A stretch of DNA of 64,000 nucleotides. It comes from RGIG7300 sp045649645 (lineage in GTDB: Bacteria > Bacillota > Clostridia > Oscillospirales > CAG-272). The position numbers and the translations under genes were made by a program. The notes beneath the pieces were generated by a model. The model saw only the letters and a program-made list of their open reading frames with translations. It had not been told where the DNA came from and made no database searches. The stretch covers positions 55,944-119,943 of the forward strand of contig JAZRQH010000172.1 of NCBI GenBank assembly GCA_045649645.1, in the 5' to 3' direction. Positions 51,810 to 60,446 of this stretch are shown one piece after another (positions within the stretch are counted from its first letter, which is position 1; every line of letters starts with the position of its first letter).

Positions 51810-52274
51810 ATGACAGAATATAAGTACAGTGATGCATATAAAAGCATCAAAGCACCCGCATCTCTGGTGGATAAGGTTCTTAACGCAAAATCTCCCGGAA
51901 GAGCATTTAATTATAAAAGCTTGATTTCTATCGTTGCCTGTGTTATTATATTGGCATCGGTATTCCCTACATACGTCGGCTTCACCGAACCGTCCGTAGG
52001 CATTTCCGAAGCTATGCCGATGACAGCCCGATACGTAGGCACACAGATACCGCTCAAGCTCAAGCTTGAAAGAAATTCCTGTGTTTCTGTATCCCACGGT
52101 TCACTTGAAGGCTATAACGGAGAGCGTATCAAAGGCGATGCCGCTCTTATCTGGAATATCGATGCTGAGGAATACGAAGGATGCACCTTAACTGTCAAGG
52201 ACGTCTTCAAAACCACGGTCTATTCCCTGTCCTACAACGAAAATAATGGTAGTTTTTCTATCATAAAAAATTAA
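51810..52274 (+). CDS. One-TM protein, putative anti-sigma/sensor partner
   Basis: 154 residues. Cytoplasmic N-terminus of about 35 residues (MTEYKYSDAYKSIKAPASLV), one membrane span (about 37-55: LISIVACVIILASVFPTYVG), then a ~95-residue extracytoplasmic beta-rich domain. The layout and place directly after an ECF sigma gene fit an anti-sigma factor, but no zinc-containing anti-sigma motif (HxxxCxxC) is present and I recognise no family. The short cytoplasmic part would have to bind the sigma factor. No signal peptidase site is evident. Confidence 0.65.
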   Translation: MTEYKYSDAYKSIKAPASLVDKVLNAKSPGRAFNYKSLISIVACVIILASVFPTYVGFTEPSVGISEAMPMTARYVGTQIPLKLKLERNSCVSVSHGSLEGYNGERIKGDAALIWNIDAEEYEGCTLTVKDVFKTTVYSLSYNENNGSFSIIKN

Positions 52275-52285
52275 GGAGATCAAAA

Positions 52286-52948
52286 ATGAAGAAGATCATC
52301 GCATTACTCTTAACACTCGTACTCGCTTTCTCTGTTGTTGCTTGCACAAAGACAACCGATAACAACAAGAACAACACCCCCGACACAAACGACGTAGCGG
52401 TTGACACCGAAGAGATCGTTTCTGACGAAAACGATGCTCCCGCAGCAGAGGGCGCAAGCGTTGCTCAGACTCTCGTTTCCGAGTTCAAGACTCTCGCAGC
52501 TGACACCTCTCTCGATGCACAGGCTATAGCTGATGCACTTCTCGGCAGCGCAGTTCTTTCCAACGTTGGTATGATGGGTACTATGCCTATCGAGGACGTA
52601 TATCTTTCCGGCTTTGACAACTATGAGGTAAAGGGCTTTGACGAGTGCGTTATGTTCTCTCCCATGATCGGCACCATCCCCTTTGTTGGTTACGTATTCA
52701 CCGTTGCTGACGGCGTAGACGCAGCAGCTTTCGCTTCTGACCTTGAGGCTAACGCTAACCTCAGATGGAACATCTGTGTAGCAGCTGACGAGGTTGCAAC
52801 CGCAGTTGAGGGCAGCAAGGTTATGTTCGTTATGGCACCTATGTCCTTTGAGCAGGAGCAGCCTGAGGATATGGTTCAGGACGATATGGTAGGCGGTATG
52901 GATATGGGTGACGAGATCCCCGCATTCGACGGCGAGATGGCTGAATAA
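52286..52948 (+). CDS. Lipoprotein of the ECF operon, Met-rich acidic
   Basis: 220 residues. Lipoprotein signal (MKKIIALLLTLVLAFSVVAC) with the modified Cys at residue 20, then a Thr/Asn/Asp-rich linker, and a folded part (about 50-190). The C-terminal ~35 residues are acidic and rich in Met (DMVQDDMVGGMDMGDEIP). Function unknown. Codon use is biased towards GTT/GCT/CTC codons like the highly expressed alaS and ribosomal genes, unlike its two operon partners, which suggests strong expression. GGAG precedes the ATG; a hairpin follows. Confidence 0.75.
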   Translation: MKKIIALLLTLVLAFSVVACTKTTDNNKNNTPDTNDVAVDTEEIVSDENDAPAAEGASVAQTLVSEFKTLAADTSLDAQAIADALLGSAVLSNVGMMGTMPIEDVYLSGFDNYEVKGFDECVMFSPMIGTIPFVGYVFTVADGVDAAAFASDLEANANLRWNICVAADEVATAVEGSKVMFVMAPMSFEQEQPEDMVQDDMVGGMDMGDEIPAFDGEMAE

Positions 52949-52971
52949 TTAGCAAACATATTAATCAAAAT

Positions 52972-52993
52972 AAGGGTGCAGCAATGCACCCTT
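52972..52993 (+). terminator. Hairpin after the ECF operon, weak terminator
   Basis: Stem AAGGGTGCA / TGCACCCTT with a GCAA (GNRA) loop, 24 bases past the lipoprotein stop. Only GATTATT follows, so some transcription may continue into the MBOAT gene. Confidence 0.6.
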
Positions 52994-53010
52994 GATTATT
53001 AGAGGTAATT

Positions 53011-54390
53011 ATGCTTTTTTCAAGTATTCCCTTTCTGTATTACTTTCTCCCCATAACCGTAATACTGTATCTCATAGCACCTAAGCTGTTAAAGAATGCG
53101 GTGCTTGCCCTTGCCAGCTTTATATTCTACGCATGGGGTGAACCGAGATACGTTGTAATAATGATTGCGGCGGTTATCGCAAGTTACCTTTTCGGTATCC
53201 TCACCGAGCGCGACCGAGATAACTGGAGAAGTAAGCTATGGCTTATACTGTCTTTGGTTGTAGGATTCGGTATGCTCTGTTATTTTAAATACGTTGATTT
53301 CTTTATAACAAACTTCAACGCGGTTACCGGGATGTCGGTTCCTTTGCTTAAAATAGCTCTGCCGATCGGTATAAGCTTCTACACCTTCCAGCTCACAAGC
53401 TACAATATAGACGTGTACCGCGGAGATACGAAAGCGCAGAAGAATCCGATAGACCTTGCAGCATATATATCCTTTTTTCCACAGCTTATCGCAGGTCCTA
53501 TCGTAAGATATACCGATATTGAGGTACAGCTAAAAAACAGGACACATAGCATCGAAAAGATAGCTTACGGTATCAGAAGATTTATTATCGGTCTGTCAAA
53601 AAAGATACTTATCGCCAATGCTTTAGGTGAACTCTGTGACATCTTCAAGGCATCCGATGATAAATCGGTATTGTTCTTCTGGGTTTATGCAATATCCTTC
53701 ACCCTTCATATCTATTTTGATTTCTCAGGCTACAGCGATATGGCGATAGGCCTCGGAAGTATGTTTGGATTTGATTTTATCGAGAACTTCAACTACCCCT
53801 ACATCTCCCGCAGTATTACCGAATTTTGGCGCAGATGGCATATGTCCCTGGGCTCCTGGTTCAGAGATTACGTATATATCCCTTTGGGCGGAAACCGAGT
53901 AAATACTATTAAGTTCATCCGTAACATCCTCGTTGTATGGATGTTTACCGGGTTCTGGCACGGCGCGGCATGGAACTTTATCATATGGGGTCTGTATTTC
54001 GCAATTCTTCTCTTACTTGAAAAATTCGTATTAAAGAAATTCCTCGAAAAGAACCGTATATTATCCCACATATACCTTCTTTTCCTCGTGATGATAAGCT
54101 TTGTGATATTCAATGCTGCCGACATGAAGGAAGCTCTCGCCTATATAGGAGGTCTTTTCGGTTACGGCTCGCATCCGCTGGTTTCTGCAGAATTCTTCTA
54201 TTATCTCAGAAGCTTTGGACTTGTTATGATCATGGCCATAATAGGGTCAACACCTCTGCCAAAGAAGCTGGTATCGAAGATAAAGATAAGCAGTTATATG
54301 GAGCCCGTATTTCTTGCGATTCTGCTTATACTCTGTACCGCATATCTTGTTGACGGTTCCTTTAACCCCTTCCTTTATTTCAGATTTTAG
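53011..54390 (+). CDS. MBOAT-family O-acyltransferase (AlgI/DltB-like)
   Basis: Multi-span membrane acyltransferase, 459 residues, about 11 hydrophobic segments. MBOAT landmarks: LLFSSIPFLYYFLP-like N-terminus with FIFYAWGEPRY, PIGISFYTFQLTSYNIDVYR near residue 118, and the catalytic-His segment MFTGFWHGAAWNFIIWGLYF near residue 315. AlgI-type MBOATs move acyl groups across the membrane for O-acetylation of polysaccharides. The next gene is a DHHW/AlgX-like partner, and no alginate genes are present, so the target polymer is unknown. 62 bases after the ECF operon. Confidence 0.92.
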   Translation: MLFSSIPFLYYFLPITVILYLIAPKLLKNAVLALASFIFYAWGEPRYVVIMIAAVIASYLFGILTERDRDNWRSKLWLILSLVVGFGMLCYFKYVDFFITNFNAVTGMSVPLLKIALPIGISFYTFQLTSYNIDVYRGDTKAQKNPIDLAAYISFFPQLIAGPIVRYTDIEVQLKNRTHSIEKIAYGIRRFIIGLSKKILIANALGELCDIFKASDDKSVLFFWVYAISFTLHIYFDFSGYSDMAIGLGSMFGFDFIENFNYPYISRSITEFWRRWHMSLGSWFRDYVYIPLGGNRVNTIKFIRNILVVWMFTGFWHGAAWNFIIWGLYFAILLLLEKFVLKKFLEKNRILSHIYLLFLVMISFVIFNAADMKEALAYIGGLFGYGSHPLVSAEFFYYLRSFGLVMIMAIIGSTPLPKKLVSKIKISSYMEPVFLAILLILCTAYLVDGSFNPFLYFRF

Positions 54391-54399
54391 GAGGTAATC

Positions 54400-55497
54400 A
54401 TGAAAATCAAAAATTTCATAACGGTTATCCTCCTTTGTGCAATTTTGGGAGGCCTCAGCATATATGCATTTATCAAGCCTCAGGACGTATTCTCCCATAC
54501 AGAGAGACGAGCGCTTGACCAATTTCCGGAGCTTAGTACAGAAACCTTGCTTTCCGGAGCATTTATGAAGGAGTTTGAAGATTACACCCTCGACCAGTTC
54601 CCTATGCGCGACAGCTTCAGAGGAATAAAAGCCTTCGGAGAGAAGAATATCTTCAGCAAAAAGGATAATAACAAGATATATTCAGCGGCAGGTCATCTCT
54701 CAAAAATAGAATACCCCCTGAGCTACACAATGCTCGACAACGCTCTTTCTAAATTTGAAAAGATCAGGGATAAATACCTTGATGAGTCAAACAACATTTA
54801 TTTCACTATCATTCCCGACAAGAACTACTTTATAGCTGAAAAGAACGGATATCTTCATCTTGACTACGGTGAGATGTTTGACTATATGAAATCAAAAACT
54901 CCATATATGGAGTATATCGATCTCAAATATACTCTTGAGATCGGGGATTACTATTATACAGATACCCACTGGAAGCAGGAAAAACTGCCTGAAACAGCGG
55001 CTGTACTGACAGAAAAAATGGGTATAGATATTCCCACCGAATACGTAGTAAACAACGTTACAGAGCCTTTTTACGGTGTATACTGCGGTCAGTACGCGCT
55101 GCCGGTAAAGCCTGACAGCATCAGCTATCTTACAAACAACACGATCGATGACTTACAGGTAACGATATACGACACAGGCAAGCCTGTGGCTTCCGACGTA
55201 TACGATATGTCTAAGGTCACCTCCAAGGATCCCTACGAGATGTTTCTTTCGGGCGCAGTTGCAGTTCAGACGATTGAGAACCCCAATGCAACAAACGACC
55301 GTGAGCTTATTGTCTTCCGCGATTCCTTCGGCTCAAGTATGGCGCCTCTGCTGGCTCAGGGCTATGCCAAGACAACTCTTCTTGACATAAGATACGTATC
55401 AAGCGATATGCTTGCCGCATTTGCCGATTTTGAGAACGCCGACGTACTCTTTATGTACAGCGCTATAGTTCTTAACTCCAGCACGTCATTTAAATAA
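54400..55497 (+). CDS. DHHW-family (AlgJ/AlgX-like) protein
   Basis: 365 residues. Signal anchor (about residues 5-25) then an extracytoplasmic SGNH-hydrolase-like domain. Diagnostic pieces: DQFPMRDSFRGIKA near residue 65, YYYTDTHWKQEKLPETA near residue 185 (the DxHW motif) and IVFRDSFGSSMAPLLAQGYA near residue 305, whose Ser is the nucleophile candidate. Such proteins complete O-acetyl transfer with MBOAT partners. It starts 9 bases after the MBOAT gene with GGAGG, and a strong terminator ends the pair. Confidence 0.88.
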   Translation: MKIKNFITVILLCAILGGLSIYAFIKPQDVFSHTERRALDQFPELSTETLLSGAFMKEFEDYTLDQFPMRDSFRGIKAFGEKNIFSKKDNNKIYSAAGHLSKIEYPLSYTMLDNALSKFEKIRDKYLDESNNIYFTIIPDKNYFIAEKNGYLHLDYGEMFDYMKSKTPYMEYIDLKYTLEIGDYYYTDTHWKQEKLPETAAVLTEKMGIDIPTEYVVNNVTEPFYGVYCGQYALPVKPDSISYLTNNTIDDLQVTIYDTGKPVASDVYDMSKVTSKDPYEMFLSGAVAVQTIENPNATNDRELIVFRDSFGSSMAPLLAQGYAKTTLLDIRYVSSDMLAAFADFENADVLFMYSAIVLNSSTSFK

Positions 55498-55504
55498 TAT
55501 TATT

Positions 55505-55531
55505 AAGGAACGGTTAATTCCGTTCCTTTTT
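55505..55531 (+). terminator. Intrinsic terminator after the MBOAT-DHHW pair
   Basis: Stem AAGGAACGG / CCGTTCCTT with loop TTAATT, then TTTAT. Directly followed by the alaS promoter. Confidence 0.92.
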
Positions 55532-55534
55532 ATA

Positions 55535-55563
55535 TTGACATATGAAAAAATTAGGATTATAAT
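55535..55563 (+). promoter_or_regulatory. Sigma-A promoter for alaS
   Basis: -35 TTGACA (55535-55540), 17-bp spacer, -10 TATAAT (55558-55563), both consensus. The leader is only about 30 bases, too short for a T-box. Confidence 0.93.
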
Positions 55564-55600
55564 ATTTAGGATTGTAAATTACTTTGGAGGATTATATATT

Positions 55601-58243
55601 ATGAAATGGACAGGTCTTAACGAGCTGCGCGAAAAATACCTCAACTTCTTTGAGTCCAAAGGACACTTAAAGCACAAGAGCTTTCCTCTTGTACCTATCA
55701 ACGATAAATCCCTCCTGCTTATCAACGCAGGTATGGCACCCTTAAAGAAATACTTTACCGGTGAGGAAGAGCCTCCCCGCCACCGCATGACTACGTGTCA
55801 GAAGTGTATCCGTACCCCCGACATCGAGCGTATCGGTTACACCGCACGTCACGGCACGTTCTTTGAAATGCTGGGCAACTTCTCCTTCGGTGACTATTTC
55901 AAGACAGAGGCTATCCACTGGGCTTGGGAATTCTGTACAGAGGTACTTGAGCTTCCTAAGGATAAGCTTTGGGTAACAATATATGAAAACGACGACGAAG
56001 CTTTTGAGCTTTGGAACAAGAACATCGGCGTTCCCGCAGAGCGTATAGTACGTCTTGGCAAGGAGGACAACTTCTGGGAGATCGGCTCCGGTCCCTGCGG
56101 CCCCTGCTCTGAGATCTACTTCGACCGCGGACTTGAGTTCGGTTGCGGCTCTGACGACTGTAAGCCCGGCTGTGACTGCGACAGATTTATGGAGTTCTGG
56201 AACCTCGTATTCACACAGTTTGACGGCGACGGCGAAGGCGGTTACACTCCCCTCGCTAATCCCAACATCGACACCGGTATGGGTCTTGAAAGACTGGCTT
56301 GTCTTATGCAGGGTGTAAACAACCTCTTTGAGGTAGATACCATCCAGAACATCATGACCGCTATCAGTGAAAAGGCTGGCGTTAAGTACGGCGAGAACAA
56401 GGATTCCGATATTTCCCTCCGTATCATCACCGACCATATCAGAAGCACAACATTCCTTGTTTGCGATGGCGTTGTTCCCACAAACGAAGGCAGAGGCTAC
56501 GTACTCAGAAGACTGCTCAGAAGAGCTGCTCGTCACGGCAGAATCCTCGGTATCAAGGGCACCTTCCTTACCGATATCGTAGCAGTTGTTGCTAAGGAAA
56601 ATCTCACCGCTTATCCCGAGCTTACTGAGAAGCTCGATTACATCCAGAAGATCATCGGCAACGAGGAAAACAAATTCGCACAGACCATCGACTCCGGTCT
56701 TGCACTCCTCAACGACCTTATCGACGAGACCAAGAAGGCAGGTAGCACTACCCTTTCCGGCGAAGGTGTATTCAAGCTCAACGACACCTACGGCTTCCCC
56801 ATTGACCTTACCCGTGAGATCGCATCCGAAGCGGGACTTGCAATAGACGAGGAGGGCTTTAAGAAGTGCCTCAACGAACAGAAGGAACGCTCCAGAGCAG
56901 CAACAGCAGCTCTCGGTGACTTCGGTTGGGTAGGCGAAAGCTTCGACTTCCTTGAGGGTGTGGCAGAAACTGTGTTCACAGGCTACGACGAACTCACCAC
57001 CGAAGCAAAGGTTGTTAAGATCGTTGATCCCGAAAGCAACGCTGAGGTTGATAACGTAACAGAGGGCAAGGTTCTCGTGATCCTTGATAAGACTCCCTTC
57101 TACGGCGAAGGCGGCGGTCAGGTTGGTGACCGTGGTTCTATCAAGGCTGATAACCTTAACGTTAAGGTTAACGATACAAAGAAACACGACGGTGTATATA
57201 TGCACGTTGCAGAAGTAAACGAAGGTATGATCTCCGTAGGTGATACCGTTACAGCTTCCGTATGCGCTAAGCGCAGAGGCGCTATCGGCAGAAACCACTC
57301 CTGCGTACACCTCCTTCAGGCAGCACTTCGTCAGGTGCTTGGTAACCACGTTGAACAGGCAGGTTCTTACGTAGATGATAAGAGACTCCGCTTTGACTTC
57401 TCTCACTTCGCAGCTCTCACCGCTGACGAGCTCAAGGCTGTAGAAGACCTCGTGAACGAAAAGCTTATGGAAGCTCTTGATATCACAGTAACCGAGACAG
57501 ACGTTGACACAGCGCGCTCTATGGGCGCTATGGCTCTCTTCGGCGAAAAGTACGGCAAGGTAGTAAGAGTTGTTAAGATGGGCGATTTTTCTACCGAGCT
57601 TTGCGGCGGTACACATATCGATAACACTGCAAAAGCAGGACTCTTTAAGATCATCGCAGAGACCTCCGTTGCAGCAGGTGTAAGACGAATCGAGGGTACA
57701 TCCGCTCTGGGCGTACTCGAGCTTCTCAAGGAAAAGGAAAACCTCATCCTTGATACGGCTAAGGAGCTTAAATCCGCAAATATCAATGAGATCGCAAACC
57801 GCGCAGCTTCTCTCCAGATAGAGCTTAAGGCAGCTAAGCACGAGATCGAAGCTCTCAACGGCAAGATCGCAGCTTCCCGTTCCTCCGACCTTATGGCTAA
57901 GGCAACACAGGTTGGTGCAGTTAAGGTTATCGCAGCAGAGACTAAGGATATCACAGTTGACGTTGCAAGAACTATGTCCGATAACCTCAAAGCCGAGGAC
58001 GCTTCCGTTGTAGTTGTTCTCTCTACCTATGCAGACGGCAAGCTCAACTTTGTATGTGCTTGTGGCAAGGATGCAGTTGCAGCAGGCGCACACGCAGGTA
58101 ATATTGTTAGAAACGTTGCAGCTATCTGTGACGGCAAGGGCGGCGGACGTCCCGACTCCGCAGTTGCGGGTGCTAAGGACGCGTCCAAGGTAGCCGAGGC
58201 AATAGCGCAGGTTACAGGCATCGTTGCAGGAATGCTTAAGTAA
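55601..58243 (+). CDS. alaS: Alanyl-tRNA synthetase
   Basis: Class II synthetase charging tRNA-Ala, with an editing domain. 880 residues from MKWTGLNELREKYLNFFESK; GGAGG is 10 bases upstream. The frame is open upstream to 55535 but that part lies on the promoter, so I rejected it. Aminoacylation core at 1-460 (RHGTFFEMLGNFSFGDYFK near residue 85, NTGMGLERL-type text DTGMGLERLACLMQG near residue 225), editing domain with NHSCVHLLQAALRQVLG near residue 565 and CGGTHIDNTAKAG near residue 668, and the C-terminal C-Ala domain (GGGRPDSAVAGAKD). An unusual CGSDDCKPGCDCD cysteine cluster lies near residue 185, a potential zinc site. Confidence 0.97.
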   Translation: MKWTGLNELREKYLNFFESKGHLKHKSFPLVPINDKSLLLINAGMAPLKKYFTGEEEPPRHRMTTCQKCIRTPDIERIGYTARHGTFFEMLGNFSFGDYFKTEAIHWAWEFCTEVLELPKDKLWVTIYENDDEAFELWNKNIGVPAERIVRLGKEDNFWEIGSGPCGPCSEIYFDRGLEFGCGSDDCKPGCDCDRFMEFWNLVFTQFDGDGEGGYTPLANPNIDTGMGLERLACLMQGVNNLFEVDTIQNIMTAISEKAGVKYGENKDSDISLRIITDHIRSTTFLVCDGVVPTNEGRGYVLRRLLRRAARHGRILGIKGTFLTDIVAVVAKENLTAYPELTEKLDYIQKIIGNEENKFAQTIDSGLALLNDLIDETKKAGSTTLSGEGVFKLNDTYGFPIDLTREIASEAGLAIDEEGFKKCLNEQKERSRAATAALGDFGWVGESFDFLEGVAETVFTGYDELTTEAKVVKIVDPESNAEVDNVTEGKVLVILDKTPFYGEGGGQVGDRGSIKADNLNVKVNDTKKHDGVYMHVAEVNEGMISVGDTVTASVCAKRRGAIGRNHSCVHLLQAALRQVLGNHVEQAGSYVDDKRLRFDFSHFAALTADELKAVEDLVNEKLMEALDITVTETDVDTARSMGAMALFGEKYGKVVRVVKMGDFSTELCGGTHIDNTAKAGLFKIIAETSVAAGVRRIEGTSALGVLELLKEKENLILDTAKELKSANINEIANRAASLQIELKAAKHEIEALNGKIAASRSSDLMAKATQVGAVKVIAAETKDITVDVARTMSDNLKAEDASVVVVLSTYADGKLNFVCACGKDAVAAGAHAGNIVRNVAAICDGKGGGRPDSAVAGAKDASKVAEAIAQVTGIVAGMLK

Positions 58244-58248
58244 ATGAC

Positions 58249-58276
58249 AAAATGGTCGCTCAGGCGACCATTTTTT
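58249..58276. terminator. Bidirectional terminator between alaS and the S1-domain gene
   Basis: Stem AAAATGGTCGC / GCGACCATTTT with loop TCAG, followed by TT on plus and a TTGTC run on minus. Six bases past the alaS stop. Confidence 0.9.
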
Positions 58277-58277
58277 A

Positions 58278-59210
58278 TTATACAAAGCAGGATTCTATCA
58301 CACGGTTACACTGTATCGGTGAATATCTCCAGTTATCTATATGTGTAACGCCGGGTGTATAATAGTCCGTAATGCAATGCTGTATCTTACCCTCGCAGGT
58401 ATCTATAAGGACTAACTTGATCTTCATACGGTCTGCATATATGTTTTTAATGTAGACAGATGCGCCCTTACCGACCTCAACACCGCTTCTGTATTCGGCA
58501 AGTCCGGCAAGATTTGGAGCAAGCTCTACAAAGATACCGTAGTCTTCTATGCTTCGTACGATACCCGCCACCGTCTGTCCGACGGCAAAGCGCTTTGCAT
58601 TCTGTTCCCAGGTACCCAACAGCTCCTTATGAGAAACGTATATCCGCGTATCGTCAATATCTATAGAACGTATAACCGCATTTATGTACATTCCGACCTC
58701 AAAGCGATCGCAGGGATGCGATATACGCGAAACCGATATTGCATCTATAGGCAGGAGTGAGACAATTCCGCAACCGACATCAACAAAAGCACCAAAATGC
58801 TCAAGATGAGTAACCCTTGCAGGTATAACATCACCGGGTGTCAGATCACATAGATAATTGTTCAGACAGTCTTGCTGGGCTGCCCTTCTCGAAAGTATGG
58901 CTATAGGTCTGGAGTTTTCCTTATATAATATATTGACCACCTTGAAGCATACCGCTTTACCTACACGGGTTATAACAGCGATATCCTTAACATCGGACTG
59001 AGTCGAGAGTGCACACTCTTCCCTTTTCATTATCCCAAGCATTCCGCCTATACGGAATTCAAGGGTCATATCTCCGGTACATCTGTCCGCAACAGCCTCA
59101 ACTATAACACCCCTTGACATAGCAGACTCAAGACCCGAGAGCGTTGAAATATACTCCGTGTTCTGCGCCGTTCCGATACGCTTGCCTTCAGGCAGATATT
59201 TTGATATCAT
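58278..59210 (-). CDS. S1 RNA-binding domain protein
   Basis: 310 residues with two clear S1 domains (about 125-195: GDVIPARVTHLEHFGAFVDV; about 208-268: GQTVAGIVRSIEDYGIFVEL) and a weaker S1-like fold at about 25-105. Resembles the clostridial ribosomal-protein-S1-like proteins; it lacks the 4-6 domains of classical S1 and is not fused to IspH. The last ~35 residues (PGVTHIDNWRYSPIQCNRVI) are not S1-like and have no match I know. Probably an RNA-binding or translation-associated protein. Single gene with GGAGG site, convergent with alaS and divergent from rplM. Confidence 0.8.
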   Translation of the reverse strand: MISKYLPEGKRIGTAQNTEYISTLSGLESAMSRGVIVEAVADRCTGDMTLEFRIGGMLGIMKREECALSTQSDVKDIAVITRVGKAVCFKVVNILYKENSRPIAILSRRAAQQDCLNNYLCDLTPGDVIPARVTHLEHFGAFVDVGCGIVSLLPIDAISVSRISHPCDRFEVGMYINAVIRSIDIDDTRIYVSHKELLGTWEQNAKRFAVGQTVAGIVRSIEDYGIFVELAPNLAGLAEYRSGVEVGKGASVYIKNIYADRMKIKLVLIDTCEGKIQHCITDYYTPGVTHIDNWRYSPIQCNRVIESCFV

Positions 59211-59397
59211 ATTAAACCTCCGTTATTTGGTAATTCATTGATATAAGTATTAAAATCAAGGGTATTTTATGATTTTATAAATATTAATTTTTTGTATCCA
59301 CGCTTTTCCACAAGTGAGTATTACAGAGTATTTGCGAGTTTTCGAGAGATAGTGCAATCGTAAATCAAAATTGCAAAAAGTTTTTTATTAAAATGTA

Positions 59398-59426
59398 TTG
59401 ACACCGCACCACCCTTGTGCTATAAT
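59398..59426 (+). promoter_or_regulatory. Sigma-A promoter for rplM-rpsI
   Basis: -35 TTGACA (59398-59403), 17-bp spacer, -10 TATAAT (59421-59426), also preceded by TG for an extended -10. Leader about 45 bases; no L13-leader structure recognised. The remaining 180 bases upstream are AT-rich with nothing I can call. Confidence 0.93.
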
Positions 59427-59476
59427 CTTACCCGTTATGAATTAAATTTACTAAAAATTGCAGGAGGATTCAGTCA

Positions 59477-59899
59477 ATGTCCACATTCATGGCTAAGAAA
59501 GAAACCATTGAACGCAACTGGTACGTTATCGACGCGGCAGGCAAGCCCCTCGGTAAGACCGCTGCTGCTGCTGCTAACATTCTTCGCGGTAAGCATCGCC
59601 CTGAGTTTACACCTCACGTAGACTGCGGTGAGTTCGTTATCATCATCAACTGCGAGAAGGCAGTTCTCACAGGTAAGAAGCTCGATCAGAAGTACTACCG
59701 TCACCATTCCGGTTACATCGGTGGTCTTAAGGAGATCCAGTACCGTAAGCTTATGGCTACCAAGCCCGAGTTCGCTATGCAGCTCGCAGTTAAGGGTATG
59801 CTCCCCAAGAATTCTATCGGCGCTAAGTCCCTCACAAGACTTAAGACATTCCGCGGTGCAGAGCACAAGCATGCTGCTCAGAAGCCCGTTGAACTTTAA
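59477..59899 (+). CDS. rplM: 50S ribosomal protein L13
   Basis: Large-subunit protein needed early in 50S assembly. 140 residues, normal length; ERNWYVIDAAGKPLGKTAAA, DCGEFVIIINCEKAVLTGKK and YRHHSGYIGGLKEI are typical. AGGAGG lies 9 bases before the ATG. Four extra residues (MSTF) precede the usual MAKKETIERNWY start, so the ATG at 59489 could be used instead. Codon use is that of a highly expressed gene. rpsI follows 19 bases later, the universal L13-S9 pair. Confidence 0.98.
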   Translation: MSTFMAKKETIERNWYVIDAAGKPLGKTAAAAANILRGKHRPEFTPHVDCGEFVIIINCEKAVLTGKKLDQKYYRHHSGYIGGLKEIQYRKLMATKPEFAMQLAVKGMLPKNSIGAKSLTRLKTFRGAEHKHAAQKPVEL

Positions 59900-59918
59900 T
59901 TATCGGGAAAGGAGATAA

Positions 59919-60335
59919 ATGAAAATGGCAGTTAACTATCAGTCCGCAAAACCCTATTTCTACGGCACAGGCAGAAGAAAGAGCTCTGTTGCACGTGTAC
60001 GTCTTGTTCCCGGTACAGGTGTTGTTACCATCAACAACCGCGACATCGACGATTACTTCGGTCTTGAGACCCTCAAGCTCATCGTAAACCAGCCCTTCGG
60101 TGTTACAGGCACTGTTGGCAAGTTCGACATCATCTGCAGAGTAAACGGCGGCGGCTTCTCCGGTCAGGCAGGCGCTATCCGTCACGGCGTTGCAAGAGCA
60201 CTTCTTCAGGCAGACGAGAACTACAGAGCAGCTCTTAAGAAGGCTGGTCTCCTTACTCGTGACCCTCGTATGAAGGAAAGAAAGAAGTACGGTCTCAAAG
60301 CAGCTCGTCGTGCACCCCAGTTCTCCAAGAGATAA
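59919..60335 (+). CDS. rpsI: 30S ribosomal protein S9
   Basis: Small-subunit protein contacting P-site tRNA through its C-terminal tail. 138 residues. YYGTGRRKSSVARVRL-type N-terminal text (YFYGTGRRKSSVARVRLVPG), GGGFSGQAGAIRHGVARAL, and the conserved KKYGLKAARRAPQFSKR tail, complete. Starts ATG AAA ATG; both are plausible and AAAGGAG is upstream. Partner of rplM. About 110 bases of AT-rich sequence follow before the 3D-domain gene; no clear terminator seen. Confidence 0.98.
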   Translation: MKMAVNYQSAKPYFYGTGRRKSSVARVRLVPGTGVVTINNRDIDDYFGLETLKLIVNQPFGVTGTVGKFDIICRVNGGGFSGQAGAIRHGVARALLQADENYRAALKKAGLLTRDPRMKERKKYGLKAARRAPQFSKR

Positions 60336-60446
60336 TTTCCCACCCAACGGAATATATTATTGTATATTCCTATACTTTGTCTCTTTGGACAATCACATAA
60401 GATAATATCAATCCAATAGGAATTGGTATCATAGGAGGTAATGCTT

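Noticed and set aside
55535..55600. An N-terminal extension of alaS.
   Set aside because: It coincides with the -35 and -10 of a consensus promoter and does not match the family.
55564..55600. T-box leader for alaS.
   Set aside because: The leader is only about 30 bases and has no specifier loop or antiterminator.
55742..58285. A very long open frame (about 850 codons) on the minus strand opposite alaS.
   Set aside because: It mirrors the codon bias of the highly expressed alaS; the translation is an unnatural Cys/Ser/Val-rich string with no ribosome site, and alaS is unambiguous.
59294..59312. DnaA-box-like words (GTATCCACG and TTTTCCACA) near rplM, as a possible replication origin.
   Set aside because: Only two imperfect boxes, no AT-rich unwinding element with further boxes, and no dnaA/dnaN nearby.
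59427..59476. L13 ribosomal leader structure.
   Set aside because: About 45 bases of AT-rich sequence with no stable hairpin that I can draw.
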